From Dyella silvae (lineage in GTDB: Bacteria > Pseudomonadota > Gammaproteobacteria > Xanthomonadales > Rhodanobacteraceae), in the NCBI RefSeq assembly GCF_026421305.1, contig NZ_JAPJBQ010000002.1, positions 186,001 through 250,000 on the forward strand: a stretch of 64,000 nt of DNA, given 5' to 3'. The notes under the pieces were generated by a model, which did no database searches, was not told where the DNA came from, and worked only from the letters and a program-made list of their open reading frames with translations. Positions 27,791 through 40,852 of the stretch are shown here, piece after piece (positions within the stretch are counted from its first letter, which is position 1; each line of letters begins with the position of its first letter). The translations under genes were made by a program, and so were the position numbers.

Positions 27791-28722
27791 GATCCGTTGA
27801 GTGCCAGTTGGTGCAGAGCCATGAATAGGCCCTGCTGCCAGGTGGGAAGTGTAAAGGCGAAACGCTGTTCAAAATCCGAATTATCTAGCACGGAATAAGC
27901 GGGGCGCCTGGCCCGAGTGGGGAAATCGGCCGTCGCAATGGCCTGAACTACGGGGCGGCGTTCCATAAGGCCGACGTCAAGCGCGGTATCGAAGATCGCC
28001 GAGGCAAAACCATGCCACGAGGTCTCGCCATTGGCGACCAGATGGTGCGTGCCTTCCGATTCCCGGCGCTCATCGTCGCGTGCGGCATGCCATTGTTGTA
28101 GTGCAGCAAGACTTCCGGTGACGAGAAGGCTGGTCGGTGTGGGGCTGCCAACCTGGTCAGCAACCACGCCCAACTGGTCTCGCTCGGCGCCGAGGCGAAG
28201 CATGGTGCGGAGAAAGTTATGGCCATGTGCTGAGTAAACCCAGGACGTGCGAAATATGAAGTGTCGCGCGCCGCTGGCTCGCAAAGCTTTCTCCCCGGCG
28301 AGCTTGCTTCGCCCATAGGCTCCCAGGGGGGCTGTGGGCGCATTGATCGCATAGGGGCTGGTGCTCGACCCGTCAAAGACATAGTCAGTCGAGTAGTGCA
28401 CAACCAGCGCATGATGCCGTTGCGCCCAGTCACCGAGCACACCCACAGCTTCACCATTAATGAGGGTGGCGAGCCCTTCCTCGTCCTCCGCCCGATCTAC
28501 GGCGGTATAAGCCGCTGCGTTGACGATCACTGTTGGCTGCAGCTTGTCCAATGCCTTTGTCAGGGTGCCCGGCACCGCCAGGTCGACTGCTTCGATGGCA
28601 CTACCGTCGAAGCATTGGCCATCACGACTGGCAACGGTCAGGCTGCCCATGGCAGCCAATCCGCCGTGTTCGATGAAGCTGCGGCCAAGCTGCCCGTTCG
28701 CGCCGAGCAACAGAATGTTCAT
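27787..28722 (-). CDS. rmlD: dTDP-4-dehydrorhamnose reductase
   Basis: Last step of dTDP-L-rhamnose synthesis, NAD(P)H-dependent. 311 residues from [13 protein letters not shown], which overlaps the rmlC stop by ATGA; a longer frame upstream is out of the family. Motifs: nucleotide-binding GANGQLGRSF, NAAAYTAVDRAEDE, STDYVFDGSS and YGRSKLAGEKAL (the catalytic Tyr and Lys). The C-terminal half is typical. Part of the rmlB-rmlA-rmlC-rmlD-xanB operon with overlapping genes throughout. Confidence 0.95.
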   Translation of the reverse strand: MNILLLGANGQLGRSFIEHGGLAAMGSLTVASRDGQCFDGSAIEAVDLAVPGTLTKALDKLQPTVIVNAAAYTAVDRAEDEEGLATLINGEAVGVLGDWAQRHHALVVHYSTDYVFDGSSTSPYAINAPTAPLGAYGRSKLAGEKALRASGARHFIFRTSWVYSAHGHNFLRTMLRLGAERDQLGVVADQVGSPTPTSLLVTGSLAALQQWHAARDDERRESEGTHHLVANGETSWHGFASAIFDTALDVGLMERRPVVQAIATADFPTRARRPAYSVLDNSDFEQRFAFTLPTWQQGLFMALHQLALNGS

Positions 28723-29276
28723 GCCACATACTCGGGAAGATGCTGGGGCGCGATATCGGTCAACAGTGGCGCCTTGCTGTCCTTGTCCGACAACAGGGGC
28801 TCGGCGATGGGCCAATCAATGCCGATAGCGGCGTCGTTCCAGCAAATGGCGCGGTCGGCTGAGGGCTCGTAGAGCGCCGTGCATTGATAGGTAAACACGG
28901 CCATCTCGGACAGCACGCAGAATCCGTGCGCATAGCCCTCGGGAATCCAGAAATGCTTGTGGTTTTCACCCGTGAGCATCACTGCAGTCCACTGACCAAA
29001 CGTGGGTGATCCCCGGCGTATGTCTACTGCGACGTCATACACCTCGCCCTGCAAGACGCTGACCAGTTTGCCCTGCGGGTTGGGCCATTGGTAATGCAAT
29101 CCGCGCAACACGCCTCGCGCGGAACTCGAAACGTTGGTTTGCACGAAACGGGCATCGATGCCCAATTCGTGATATTTCGCCTGGTGGTAACTCTCGTAAA
29201 AGTAACCGCGAGGATCACCAAAGACCCTGGGTTCGATGACCTGTACGCCAGGCAGGGATGTCAGACTTGCTTTCAT
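28719..29276 (-). CDS. rmlC: dTDP-4-dehydrorhamnose 3,5-epimerase
   Basis: Cupin epimerase, 185 residues, third step of dTDP-L-rhamnose synthesis. Conserved [31 protein letters not shown] (with the catalytic His), [27 protein letters not shown] and [14 protein letters not shown]. Its ATG overlaps the rmlA stop and its stop overlaps the rmlD start. Confidence 0.96.
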   Translation of the reverse strand: MKASLTSLPGVQVIEPRVFGDPRGYFYESYHQAKYHELGIDARFVQTNVSSSARGVLRGLHYQWPNPQGKLVSVLQGEVYDVAVDIRRGSPTFGQWTAVMLTGENHKHFWIPEGYAHGFCVLSEMAVFTYQCTALYEPSADRAICWNDAAIGIDWPIAEPLLSDKDSKAPLLTDIAPQHLPEYVA

Positions 29277-30160
29277 GGTGCCCAGTCCTGCGTCGCCAAA
29301 TCATTCAGGTATTGCCCGTAGCTGTTTTTGATCAGCGGTGCCGCCAGACGTTGCAGCTGTTCGCGGTCGATCCATCCATTGATGAATGCCACTTCCTCAG
29401 GGCAACACACCTTCAGACCCTGCCGCTTCTCGATGGTCTCCACGTAGTTGCCCGCTTCCATCAGCGACTCATACGTGCCGGTGTCCAGCCATGCATACCC
29501 GCGACCCAGTTGCTCCAGGTGCAGCTGACCATCCTTGAGGTAGTGACGATTGAGATCCGTGATCTCCAGTTCGCCACGTGCCGATGGCTTTAGTTCTGCG
29601 GCGTAATCGCAAACCATGTTGTCGTAGAAATACAGTCCGGTAACGGCGTAATGGGACTTGGGTTTCGCCGGCTTCTCCTCCAGGCCGATGACCCGACCCT
29701 GGCCGTCGAACTCTGCGACGCCATAACGCTCTGGGTCCTTTACCCAGTAACCAAACACCGTGGCGCCTTTATCACGTGCCGATGCGCGCTTGATGCGATC
29801 GGTGAGGCCGACGCCATAGAAAATGTTGTCGCCCAGCACCAGGCAGCTCGGTGCTCCGGCGATGAACTCGCGACCAATCAGAAAAGCCTGCGCAAGCCCG
29901 TCGGGTGAGGGCTGCACGGCGTACTGAATATTGATACCCCATTGCGATCCATCGCCCAGCAGACGCTGAAAAAGCACTTGCTCATGGGGCGTATTGATCA
30001 CCAGAATTTCGCGGATGCCGGCCAGCATGAGCGTTGCCAATGGGTAGTAAATCATTGGCTTGTCGTAAACCGGCAGCAACTGTTTGCTGACGGCCTGCGT
30101 GATCGGGTAGAGCCGTGTGCCGGAGCCACCAGCGAGGATGATGCCCTTTCTGATACTCAT
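29273..30160 (-). CDS. rmlA: Glucose-1-phosphate thymidylyltransferase
   Basis: First step of dTDP-L-rhamnose synthesis, 295 residues. N-terminal [17 protein letters not shown] is the nucleotide-binding signature; [34 protein letters not shown] and [14 protein letters not shown] are conserved. Overlaps both neighbours by ATGA, so tightly coupled with rmlB and rmlC. Confidence 0.96.
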   Translation of the reverse strand: MSIRKGIILAGGSGTRLYPITQAVSKQLLPVYDKPMIYYPLATLMLAGIREILVINTPHEQVLFQRLLGDGSQWGINIQYAVQPSPDGLAQAFLIGREFIAGAPSCLVLGDNIFYGVGLTDRIKRASARDKGATVFGYWVKDPERYGVAEFDGQGRVIGLEEKPAKPKSHYAVTGLYFYDNMVCDYAAELKPSARGELEITDLNRHYLKDGQLHLEQLGRGYAWLDTGTYESLMEAGNYVETIEKRQGLKVCCPEEVAFINGWIDREQLQRLAAPLIKNSYGQYLNDLATQDWAP

Positions 30161-31227
30161 GCACCCATCCTCTCCAGGCGATAACTGCCATCCAGTACAC
30201 GCCGGGTCCAGGCCTGGTTGGCGAGATACCAGTCAACCGTTTCGGTAATGCCGGTTTCGAAAGTCCTGGAGGGGCGCCAACCTAGCTCGCGCTGAAGCTT
30301 GCTCGAATCGATCGCATAGCGGCGATCATGGCCCGGGCGGTCTTTCACGAAAGTGATGAGCGACTCGCGGCGGGCGCCATCAGCCAATGGCTCCCGCTGA
30401 TCCAGCAGAGCGCAGATGCTCTTCACCACGGAAATATTTTCCCGCTCGGCGTTGCCACCGATATTGTACGTTTCACCTACACGCCCGGCCTCAAGCACAC
30501 GCTGGATAGCCGTGCAGTGATCGCTGACGAACAACCAGTCGCGCACATTCAGGCCGTCCCCATAGACAGGCAGCGGCGCGCCTTGCAGCGCCTTCTGGAT
30601 AATCAGTGGGATCAGCTTTTCCGGAAACTGATAAGGCCCGTAATTGTTCGAGCAATTCGTCGTCAGTGTCGGCAGGCCATAAGTGTGATGGAACGCACGG
30701 ACCAGGTGGTCAGACGCTGCCTTGGAGGCCGAATAGGGTGAATTCGGGGCAAAGGGCGTGGTTTCTGTGAACTTGCCCTCCGATCCGAGTGATCCGTAAA
30801 CCTCGTCGGTCGATACGTGCAGAAAGCGGAAGGCGTCGCGTGACGGCTCGCCGAGCTGTTGCCAGTAGTCGCGGACGCACTCAAGCAGGGCAAGGGTGCC
30901 TACAACGTTGGTCTCTATAAACGCAGCGGGCCCATCGATGGAGCGGTCGACATGCGATTCCGCCGCGAAATTCACAACGGCGCAGGGGCGATGCCGCTTC
31001 AGCAGCTGCGCCACCAACGAGCGATCGCCAATATCGCCCTGCGTGAAAACATGCTGATCGTTTCCGGTCAGGGAAGACAGGGTGTCTAAATTGCCGGCGT
31101 AAGTCAGCTTGTCCAGATTGACGACGCAAAATCCATTGCCAATGGCCTGCAACACGAAGTTCGCGCCGATAAATCCTGCCCCGCCGGTCACGAGTATGGT
31201 CTTCGGCTCACTTTGTTGAATATTCAT
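30157..31227 (-). CDS. rmlB: dTDP-glucose 4,6-dehydratase
   Basis: NAD-dependent extended SDR enzyme, 356 residues, second step of dTDP-L-rhamnose synthesis and first gene of the rmlBACD-xanB operon. [11 protein letters not shown] binds [27 protein letters not shown] and [13 protein letters not shown] hold the catalytic Thr/Asp/Glu and Tyr-x3-Lys; [11 protein letters not shown] binds substrate. AGGGA lies five bases before the ATG. Confidence 0.96.
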   Translation of the reverse strand: MNIQQSEPKTILVTGGAGFIGANFVLQAIGNGFCVVNLDKLTYAGNLDTLSSLTGNDQHVFTQGDIGDRSLVAQLLKRHRPCAVVNFAAESHVDRSIDGPAAFIETNVVGTLALLECVRDYWQQLGEPSRDAFRFLHVSTDEVYGSLGSEGKFTETTPFAPNSPYSASKAASDHLVRAFHHTYGLPTLTTNCSNNYGPYQFPEKLIPLIIQKALQGAPLPVYGDGLNVRDWLFVSDHCTAIQRVLEAGRVGETYNIGGNAERENISVVKSICALLDQREPLADGARRESLITFVKDRPGHDRRYAIDSSKLQRELGWRPSRTFETGITETVDWYLANQAWTRRVLDGSYRLERMGA

Positions 31228-31477
31228 TTAGTCCCTATCTATGCAGCCACATTGGTGGCATCCCAAATGGGCGGGGCCGACAACGAGATGCTGCCGCAAA
31301 CATCGCATAATGATGCCTGTTATCACCCGCCCGACCAAGCAAGTTCCCAGGAGATGGCCGAGCCACCGGGTGCCGTGCGTTAAGCCGTCGTTTGAGGTCG
31401 GCGTATCGGCGGGGAAGGGCAGAGGGTAAGATATGTCCCTTTACCTACCTGAGTAGCCTTATAGGGGCGTGGACGTT

Positions 31478-32644
31478 ATGAAAACCGGTGACAAGCGACC
31501 AAAGATGGGCCTGGGAACATTGGCGATTCACGCTGGCCAGAGTCCCGATCCGAGCACCGGCGCGATTATGACGCCCATCTACGCCACCTCGACCTATGTC
31601 CAGGAGAGCCCCGGCAAGCATAAGGGCTACGAATACTCCAGGACGCAAAATCCTACGCGCATGGCGTACGAGCGCTGTGTGGCAGCCCTGGAAGGCGGGG
31701 AGGCCGGCTTCGCTTTCGGCTCCGGTCTGGCCGCTGCGGCGACCACCCTGGACTTGCTGGATAGCGGCAGCCATGTGATCGCCATGGATGACCTGTACGG
31801 CGGCACCTATCGGCTTTTCGAGCGGGTACGCCGCCGCTCCGCGGGGCTCGACTTCAGTTTTGTCGATCTGAATGACGAAGCAGCGCTCAAGGCGGCACTT
31901 AAGCCCAATACGCGGATGATCTGGGCGGAAACCCCGACCAACCCCATGCTGAAACTGGTCGACCTGAGCAAGGTCGCGAAGTTCGCCAAGAAGCATGGCC
32001 TGATCCTTGTGGTGGACAACACGTTCTGCTCACCCATGCTGCAGCGCCCGCTGGAGCTTGGCGCGGACTTGGTCCTGCATTCGGCCACCAAGTATCTCAA
32101 CGGCCATTCCGACATGGTGGGTGGCGTTGTGGTGGCAGGCAGCGAGCACCTGGCAGAGCAGATGGGGTTCCTGCAGAACTCAGTTGGCGCTGTGGGTGGG
32201 CCATTCGACTCGTTCCTCGCCATGCGTGGCTTAAAGACGCTCCATCTTCGAATGAAGGCGCACTGCGAGAGCGCGCTGGAACTGGCCCGCTGGCTTGAAG
32301 CCCATCCCCAGGTGGACCGGGTTATCTATCCCGGGCTCAAGAGCCATCCTCAGCATGCCCTTGCCAAGCGCCAGATGGATGGCTTCGGCGGCATCATTTC
32401 CATCGAAGTAAAAGGCGGCTTGCGCAAGGCAAAGCGCATGCTTGAGCGTTGCCGCCTGTTTGCGCTTGCGGAGTCGCTGGGCGGTGTTGAGAGTCTGATC
32501 GAGCATCCGGCCATCATGACTCACGCATCGGTTCCGGCAGCCAATCGGAAGCGTCTTGGCATCAGCGACAGCTTGATTCGACTGTCCGTGGGCGTTGAAG
32601 ACTTGGCAGATCTTCGTGAAGAACTGCAAGCAGCTCTTGCCTAA
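31478..32644 (+). CDS. metB: Cystathionine gamma-lyase / gamma-synthase family PLP enzyme
   Basis: Cys/Met-metabolism PLP enzyme, 388 residues. Conserved YEYSRTQNPTR, FGSGLAA, DDLYGGTYRLF, VVDNTFCSPMLQRP, the PLP-Lys motif HSATKYLNGHSD and ESLGGVESLIEHPAIMTH. Whether it works as a gamma-lyase (reverse transsulfuration with cbs) or gamma-synthase cannot be told from sequence; in Xanthomonas the gene at this site, bordering the LPS cluster, is usually called metB or cystathionine gamma-lyase. The ATG start has AGGGG ten bases upstream; a GTG at 31469 is closer to it and less likely. It marks one edge of the O-antigen cluster. Confidence 0.93.
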   Translation: MKTGDKRPKMGLGTLAIHAGQSPDPSTGAIMTPIYATSTYVQESPGKHKGYEYSRTQNPTRMAYERCVAALEGGEAGFAFGSGLAAAATTLDLLDSGSHVIAMDDLYGGTYRLFERVRRRSAGLDFSFVDLNDEAALKAALKPNTRMIWAETPTNPMLKLVDLSKVAKFAKKHGLILVVDNTFCSPMLQRPLELGADLVLHSATKYLNGHSDMVGGVVVAGSEHLAEQMGFLQNSVGAVGGPFDSFLAMRGLKTLHLRMKAHCESALELARWLEAHPQVDRVIYPGLKSHPQHALAKRQMDGFGGIISIEVKGGLRKAKRMLERCRLFALAESLGGVESLIEHPAIMTHASVPAANRKRLGISDSLIRLSVGVEDLADLREELQAALA

Positions 32645-32659
32645 GCCGTCGCCGGGGCA

Positions 32660-34081
32660 GTGAGTATGGAAAAGGCAGGAATGACATCGGCAAGTGGCAT
32701 GCGTCGTATGGCGCTCGCGCTTTTGCGGGCGATAGGTCGCATGGGTTCGACGTCGTTGTATTCCAGGATTTCTGCCTGTTTACCCAAGGCACTCAAGGCA
32801 CGCGTGCACCGGTCCCTGCTAAGCGCTGCGGCCGGTCCACAAACAACGCTGGTTTTTCCTGCAGGCGCTCGTGATAGCCAGGGCGAACCCGCTTCGACGC
32901 CCATGCCACAAGCGGTGGCAGTCCCTCAGGAAGTCCTGCAGGGGCACGGCGTCAATCTGATCGGGTACGTGCGTGGCGGATTGGGGCTGGCGGAGAACGT
33001 TCGTTCCTTCGCGAGGGCCTTGCGCGCCAGGCGCTTTCCTATGGCGCTGATCGACGCCAACGTGCTCGAAGAGAGTCGCAACACCGACGACTCGCTCGCG
33101 CCCGATACCGAGCGCGACGCACAGCATGAGATTGACGTCTTCTTCGTCAATCCAGATCAGTTGCGTGATGCCATCCAGGCCGTTCGCGGCAGCGATGCGC
33201 ACTATCGAATCGGCTATTGGTTTTGGGAGCTGGAAGAGATTCCGGAACAGTGGCTGCCTTCCATTGATCTTGTCGACGAGATTTGGGTCTCTTCCGAGTT
33301 CGTCAAAGCTGCTTTCGCGAAAGTCACGGACAAGCCAATCACGCTGATTCCGATGGCGGTCGAAGTCGATACAAGTCAGTTGTCGGGGGTGAAACGGGGG
33401 GAGTCCGAAGCAGGGCCGTTCACGTTTCTTTTCAACTTCGACTTTCATTCGTACGTCGAGCGGAAAAACCCTTGCGCTTTGATCGATGCTTTTCGCTTGG
33501 CCTTTCCGGCTGAAAGAAGCGATGTGCGTCTGATCATCAAGTCGATCAATGGTGAGTTGTTCCGGAGGCAGTACTACCAGCTTTTGTCACGTGCCGCGGA
33601 GGATCGCCGCATTGTGGTCAGTGATGGTTTTGTATCGCGTCACCAGATGCTCGAGCTGGTGAATGGGGTGGATGCCTACGTATCTCTCCATCGATCAGAA
33701 GGTTTTGGCCTGGGTCTCGCCGAGTCCATGTATCTCGGTAAAGCCGTCATTGGCACGGGTTACTCCGGCAACCTTGAATTCATGAAGTCCGATAACAGCT
33801 GCCTTGTGGATTTCTCCATGACGCGCCTGAGGCAGGGTGATTACGTTTATGGCGAGGGTCAGTATTGGGCAAATCCCAATATCGAGGACGCTGCACGATA
33901 CATGCGGAAGCTCGCAGACGAACCCGAGTTCGGAAGCGCTTTGGGGCATAGGGCCGCTGAATACATGCGCCTGCACCATTCGCACAAGCAAAGCAGTGAT
34001 GTGGCTATTCGGCGGCTTCAGCAGATCCAGCGAAAGCTTGGTCTGGAGGTCGCGGTCGCCGAAAAAATTGGGGAGCAGTGA
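32660..34081 (+). CDS. GT4-type glycosyltransferase, first gene of O-antigen cluster
   Basis: 473 residues. After a basic, partly helical N-terminal extension (about 1-95), the Rossmann-like acceptor half starts at GVNLIGYVRGGLGLAENVRSF, followed by GYWFWELEEIPEQW. The donor half has FLFNFDFHSYVERKNP and the GT4 EX7E-like signature SEGFGLGLAESMYLGKAVIGTGYSGNLEF. Cytoplasmic, nucleotide-sugar dependent; the sugar is unknown, with rhamnose or mannose plausible from the precursor genes here. The start is uncertain: GTG 32660, ATG 32666 or ATG 32681, the last with AAGG upstream. Confidence 0.88.
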   Translation: MSMEKAGMTSASGMRRMALALLRAIGRMGSTSLYSRISACLPKALKARVHRSLLSAAAGPQTTLVFPAGARDSQGEPASTPMPQAVAVPQEVLQGHGVNLIGYVRGGLGLAENVRSFARALRARRFPMALIDANVLEESRNTDDSLAPDTERDAQHEIDVFFVNPDQLRDAIQAVRGSDAHYRIGYWFWELEEIPEQWLPSIDLVDEIWVSSEFVKAAFAKVTDKPITLIPMAVEVDTSQLSGVKRGESEAGPFTFLFNFDFHSYVERKNPCALIDAFRLAFPAERSDVRLIIKSINGELFRRQYYQLLSRAAEDRRIVVSDGFVSRHQMLELVNGVDAYVSLHRSEGFGLGLAESMYLGKAVIGTGYSGNLEFMKSDNSCLVDFSMTRLRQGDYVYGEGQYWANPNIEDAARYMRKLADEPEFGSALGHRAAEYMRLHHSHKQSSDVAIRRLQQIQRKLGLEVAVAEKIGEQ

Positions 34082-34110
34082 ATGACGTTTAGTTACGCGG
34101 AAGAGCATTT

Positions 34111-34905
34111 ATGAACGAGATGCTTGAGGCAGTCTGGCGCTATCGCCATTTCATCGTATCGTCGATCAAGAATGATCTGCGTTCGCGCTTTGCGCGAAGC
34201 AAGCTGGGTGCTCTATGGATGATCCTGCAGCCTTTGGCGCAGGTGGCGATCTACTCGCTTGTGCTTTCCCGCATCATGTCGGCGAAATTGCCAGGTATTA
34301 GCAATCCCTACGCATACTCAATCTATCTGCTGGCTGGCATGCAGGGCTGGTCGTTATTCAATGAGATCGTCAGCCGGTCGCTGACGGTGTTCGTGGACAA
34401 TGGCCGCCTGCTGAAGAAGATCGTCTTCCCAAGAGTCTGCCTTCCCCTCATTACGGTGGGTTCGGCTCTTGTGAACAACGTCATGTTGTTCCTGGTCATG
34501 ATCGTCGTCTTTGCCATGCTCGGCCATTTCCCTGTCATCGCGCTGTTGTGGATGCCGGTGCTCATGGTGATTACCGCTGCTTTCTCGCTCGGGTTGGGGC
34601 TTTTGCTGGGCGTGCTGAACGTGTTTGTGCGTGACATTGCACAGTTCATGATGGTGGTGCTGCAGCTTTGGTTCTGGCTCACCCCGGTGGTGTACATGGC
34701 GTCGATTGTTCCGCCTAGCCTGCACTCGCTCATGCAGCTCAACCCGATGTACTGGATTATCGATGGATACCAGCAAACACTGGTTTACGGGCACGGCCTG
34801 GACGCCATGAACTTCGTTCCGGTAGTGATTGCATCACTGGTACTGCTTGTCATCTCGCTGTTCTTGTTCCGCAAAGCAGCTCCGGACATGGTGGACGTGC
34901 TATGA
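34111..34905 (+). CDS. wzm: O-antigen ABC transporter permease
   Basis: Inner-membrane half of the ABC-2 polysaccharide exporter, 264 residues with about six TM segments. RSRFARSKLGALWMILQPLAQVAIYSLV at the N-terminus is the family signature, and QLWFWLTPVVYM near the C-terminus is conserved. The ATG has GGAAGAG upstream. Its stop overlaps the wzt start by ATGA. It exports a finished undecaprenyl-linked chain to the periplasm, showing this O-antigen is made by the ABC-dependent rather than the Wzx/Wzy route. Confidence 0.96.
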   Translation: MNEMLEAVWRYRHFIVSSIKNDLRSRFARSKLGALWMILQPLAQVAIYSLVLSRIMSAKLPGISNPYAYSIYLLAGMQGWSLFNEIVSRSLTVFVDNGRLLKKIVFPRVCLPLITVGSALVNNVMLFLVMIVVFAMLGHFPVIALLWMPVLMVITAAFSLGLGLLLGVLNVFVRDIAQFMMVVLQLWFWLTPVVYMASIVPPSLHSLMQLNPMYWIIDGYQQTLVYGHGLDAMNFVPVVIASLVLLVISLFLFRKAAPDMVDVL

Positions 34906-36194
34906 CGGATGCAGCGCTCACCGTAACGAATGTCGGCAAGTCGTATCGCGAATATGGTAGCGAATGGCGCCGTTTTGGCATGTGGTTTGGCTTGCGCTCC
35001 TCTCGCATTAAGGAGCACTGGGTTCTTCGGAATATCAATTTCGTTGTTCGCCGTGGCGAGGCGGTGGGCATTGTCGGGCAGAACGGCGCTGGCAAAAGTA
35101 CGCTATTGAAGATCGTCACCGGTACGCTGGGTGCGACGGAAGGTGGCGTTACAGCGAGCGGCAGGATTGCAGCCATCCTTGAACTCGGCATGGGCTTCAA
35201 TCCCGATCTGACGGGTCGCCAAAATGTAGAGCACAGCGCGGGGCTTATGGGTTTCTCGCGTAGTCAGATTCAGATGCTGCTACCTGAGATTGAGGCGTTC
35301 GCGGAGATTGGCGCGTACTTCGACGAGCCCATGCGGACCTATTCCAGTGGTATGCAAATGCGTGTGGCCTTTAGTCTGGCCACAGCCATGCGCCCGGATG
35401 TGCTTATCGTCGACGAGGCCTTGTCGGTAGGCGACGCCTACTTCGTCCATAAATGTTTCAAGCGGATCCGGCAGTTTCGTGAAGAGGGGACCACGCTGCT
35501 TATCGTGTCCCACGACAAAGGGGCGATACAGGCACTTTGTGATCGGGCTGTGATGCTCGAAAAGGGACAGCTGATTGCCGATGCGTCGCCGCAAGAGGTG
35601 ATGGACCTCTACAACGCACTGATCGCGGAAAAGGAGAACGGCTCCATCCGCCAGGTCAGTGCTGCCGATGGGCAGACGGCCACTACGTCGGGCACCGGAG
35701 AGGCCACCGTAGAGCGCATCTGGCTACAAGATGACCAAGGGCGTTCGCTGGAGTACGTGGGCGTCGGAGATCCTGTTGACCTGGTCATTCGCGTGCGCGT
35801 GAATGCACCGATCGAGCAGCTGGTCATTGGTTACATGATCCGCGATCGGCTTGGTCAGGCCATGTTTGGCACGAATACGTCGTATGCCGAGCAGGTGATC
35901 GAAAATGCCAATCCGGGGGACGAGTTTGAATTGCATGCGCGTTTCGCCATGAACCTGGGCGTGGGCAGCTATTCGGTATCCGTGGCCTTGTCCAGTACGG
36001 AAACGCATTTGGTCGACAATTTCGAGTGGCGCGATCTGGCGCTCATCTTTACCGTGGCCAATACGCAACGCGCCCCGTTCGTTGGATCTACCTGGGTCCC
36101 TCCTCAGGTGACTATCGACTGCAATGGCCAAAATATGTCGTTGGAGTCTGCCTCTGATGCGCAGGGCGGGCCACGACTGGTCACTGGCCGATAA
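34902..36194 (+). CDS. wzt: O-antigen ABC transporter ATPase with C-terminal Wzt_C domain
   Basis: 430 residues. The ATPase part has Walker A GQNGAGKST (59-67), signature YSSGMQMR (147-154), Walker B VLIVDEAL (167-174) and SHD (203-205). Residues about 268-402 form the Wzt_C beta-sandwich. In E. coli O9a and similar systems this domain binds the modified non-reducing end of the chain and so selects finished polymers for export. Presence of the domain predicts that the chain here carries a terminal modification. The same type of domain is fused to the sulfotransferase at 24397-26118. Translationally coupled to wzm. Confidence 0.95.
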   Translation: MTDAALTVTNVGKSYREYGSEWRRFGMWFGLRSSRIKEHWVLRNINFVVRRGEAVGIVGQNGAGKSTLLKIVTGTLGATEGGVTASGRIAAILELGMGFNPDLTGRQNVEHSAGLMGFSRSQIQMLLPEIEAFAEIGAYFDEPMRTYSSGMQMRVAFSLATAMRPDVLIVDEALSVGDAYFVHKCFKRIRQFREEGTTLLIVSHDKGAIQALCDRAVMLEKGQLIADASPQEVMDLYNALIAEKENGSIRQVSAADGQTATTSGTGEATVERIWLQDDQGRSLEYVGVGDPVDLVIRVRVNAPIEQLVIGYMIRDRLGQAMFGTNTSYAEQVIENANPGDEFELHARFAMNLGVGSYSVSVALSSTETHLVDNFEWRDLALIFTVANTQRAPFVGSTWVPPQVTIDCNGQNMSLESASDAQGGPRLVTGR

Positions 36195-36237
36195 TGGATT
36201 GGAAGGCAGCATTTCAACGGAATTCGAGGTAATAAGC

Positions 36238-37859
36238 ATGAAAGATGACGAGCAGTCGAAACAAGATCGCGTTGCAGAACCGGCTTCGTTATTTCCGGTT
36301 AGCGCATCACTATCTATCGACGAGCTAATGCGGCGCGTACGTGCAGAAGTTGAGCGCCGCCGTCTCCTCTCGAGAGAAGAGGATGCCGGACGTTCTGTTG
36401 AAAATGATGGCCAGCAGCGCTTGCCTCGTTGGAATGGTTTTGGCTCCAGACTGCCGGTAAAGGACAGCTACCGCCTCGCCGAATTCTTGCAGCTGTGGGA
36501 CGAAGAATTCGTCTCGACCGTTTACCGGGTTGTCCTGCGTCGCCCAGCGGATCAACAAGGCTACAAGCATCATCTTGATGCCCTGCGATCTGGGCAGCGG
36601 AGTCGTGTGCAAGTGCTCGGCAGCATCCGGTTTTCCGAGGAGGGCCAGCGCCTGGGCGTCCATATCGACGGTCTGCTCATCCCCTATAGACTGCAAAACC
36701 TCCGCCGCATTCCTCTCATCGGTCGATTGGCTTCATTTGGCCTGACGCTCGTTCGTCTGCCGAATCAGCTGCAGTCGTTGGCCACGCATTCCGGACGGAC
36801 GTCCCAGGCGATGGTTGGTCTGGTTGGGCGAATCGAAGAGACCCTTGAGCAGCATTTCAAGGTTATCCATGAAGATCTCGATGAGCGCGCCAATGCCACA
36901 ATGCAACGCGTCATTGAGGCGAGACAGGCCACGCTAGCGCGCGATTTGTCTGAGATACGAGAAGACATTCGCGCTTTGCGCGCTGAGCTCGCCCACGTAA
37001 AAGCGAAGTACGAAGCTCATCAGGGGAGCTGGCGCGACGTTTCTCCCAATTCGTTGGTCTCGGCAGTTAATGAGAGCCGCCGCGGCCTAATCGATCTGCA
37101 GAGGAAGTTGATGACCTTGGCATCGTCGAACCCGGTGTCAGGTTCTGCTGGAGTGCAGGGCACGTCAGAGGCAGCCACTTCCATTCTTGATGCGGAGTAC
37201 ACCTCGTTTGAGGACACGTTCCGTGGCACCAGGGACGACATCAAGAAGCGTGCTGAACATTATCTCGATCACCTCGCAGCTGCAGGAGTGACGCCATCTT
37301 CTGGTTTGGTGATTGATTTGGGATGCGGTCGCGGCGAATGGTTGGAGCTGCTTCGTGAGCGGGGATATCAAGCTCGCGGCGTTGATATGAATCCGGTGAT
37401 GCTGGATGACTCGATCGCACATGGTCTCGATGTGGTAGAGGCAGATGCGCTGACATACCTGCGTGGTCTGTCGGATGCCTCGGTGGCGGCTATTACGTCC
37501 ATGCACCTCGTTGAGCACTTGCCTCAGGCAGTATTGATCCAGTTGCTTGACGAGGCTATGCGTGTTCTTAAGGACGGTGGGCTCTTGGCGCTCGAAACGC
37601 CTAATCCGGAGAACATCACGGTAGGCGCCTGCTGGTTCTATATGGATCCGACGCACCGCAACCCTATTCCGCCCCCGCTATTGCAGTGGACCGTTACCAA
37701 TCGTGGTTACGTCGATGCAACGATTCACCGCCTCAAGGAGCATCGTGGCGTATCGCAGTTGGAAACTGTGCCGGCAGATCAGCCAAATGCGTCGCAGATG
37801 AATGAAATGATCGGATGGTTCACCGCTGCGCCGGATTACGCCATCGTGGCGCGAAAAGC

Positions 37860-37863
<4 letters not shown>
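36238..37863 (+). CDS. DUF4214 / coiled-coil / SAM methyltransferase
   Basis: 541 residues. Residues about 76-140 resemble DUF4214 (FLQLWDEEFVSTVYRVVLRR then FSEEGQRLGV); 196-292 form a long charged coiled coil; 355-460 is a SAM methyltransferase with motif I VIDLGCGRGEWLELL, GVDMNP and MHLVEHLP. The start MKDDEQSK has GAGG at good spacing; the frame extends back inside wzt but that is out of family. Its place between wzt and rmd suggests it methylates the end of the O-chain. The coiled coil could act as a molecular ruler as in WbdD, although here it precedes the catalytic domain; both are inference. Its stop overlaps rmd (ATGA). Confidence 0.87.
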
Positions 37864-40797
<2,934 letters not shown>

Positions 40798-40852
40798 TTG
40801 GCTTGGTATAGGCAGTGGTACTCGAAGATTGATGGGAAGGACGGGGTAGGGC

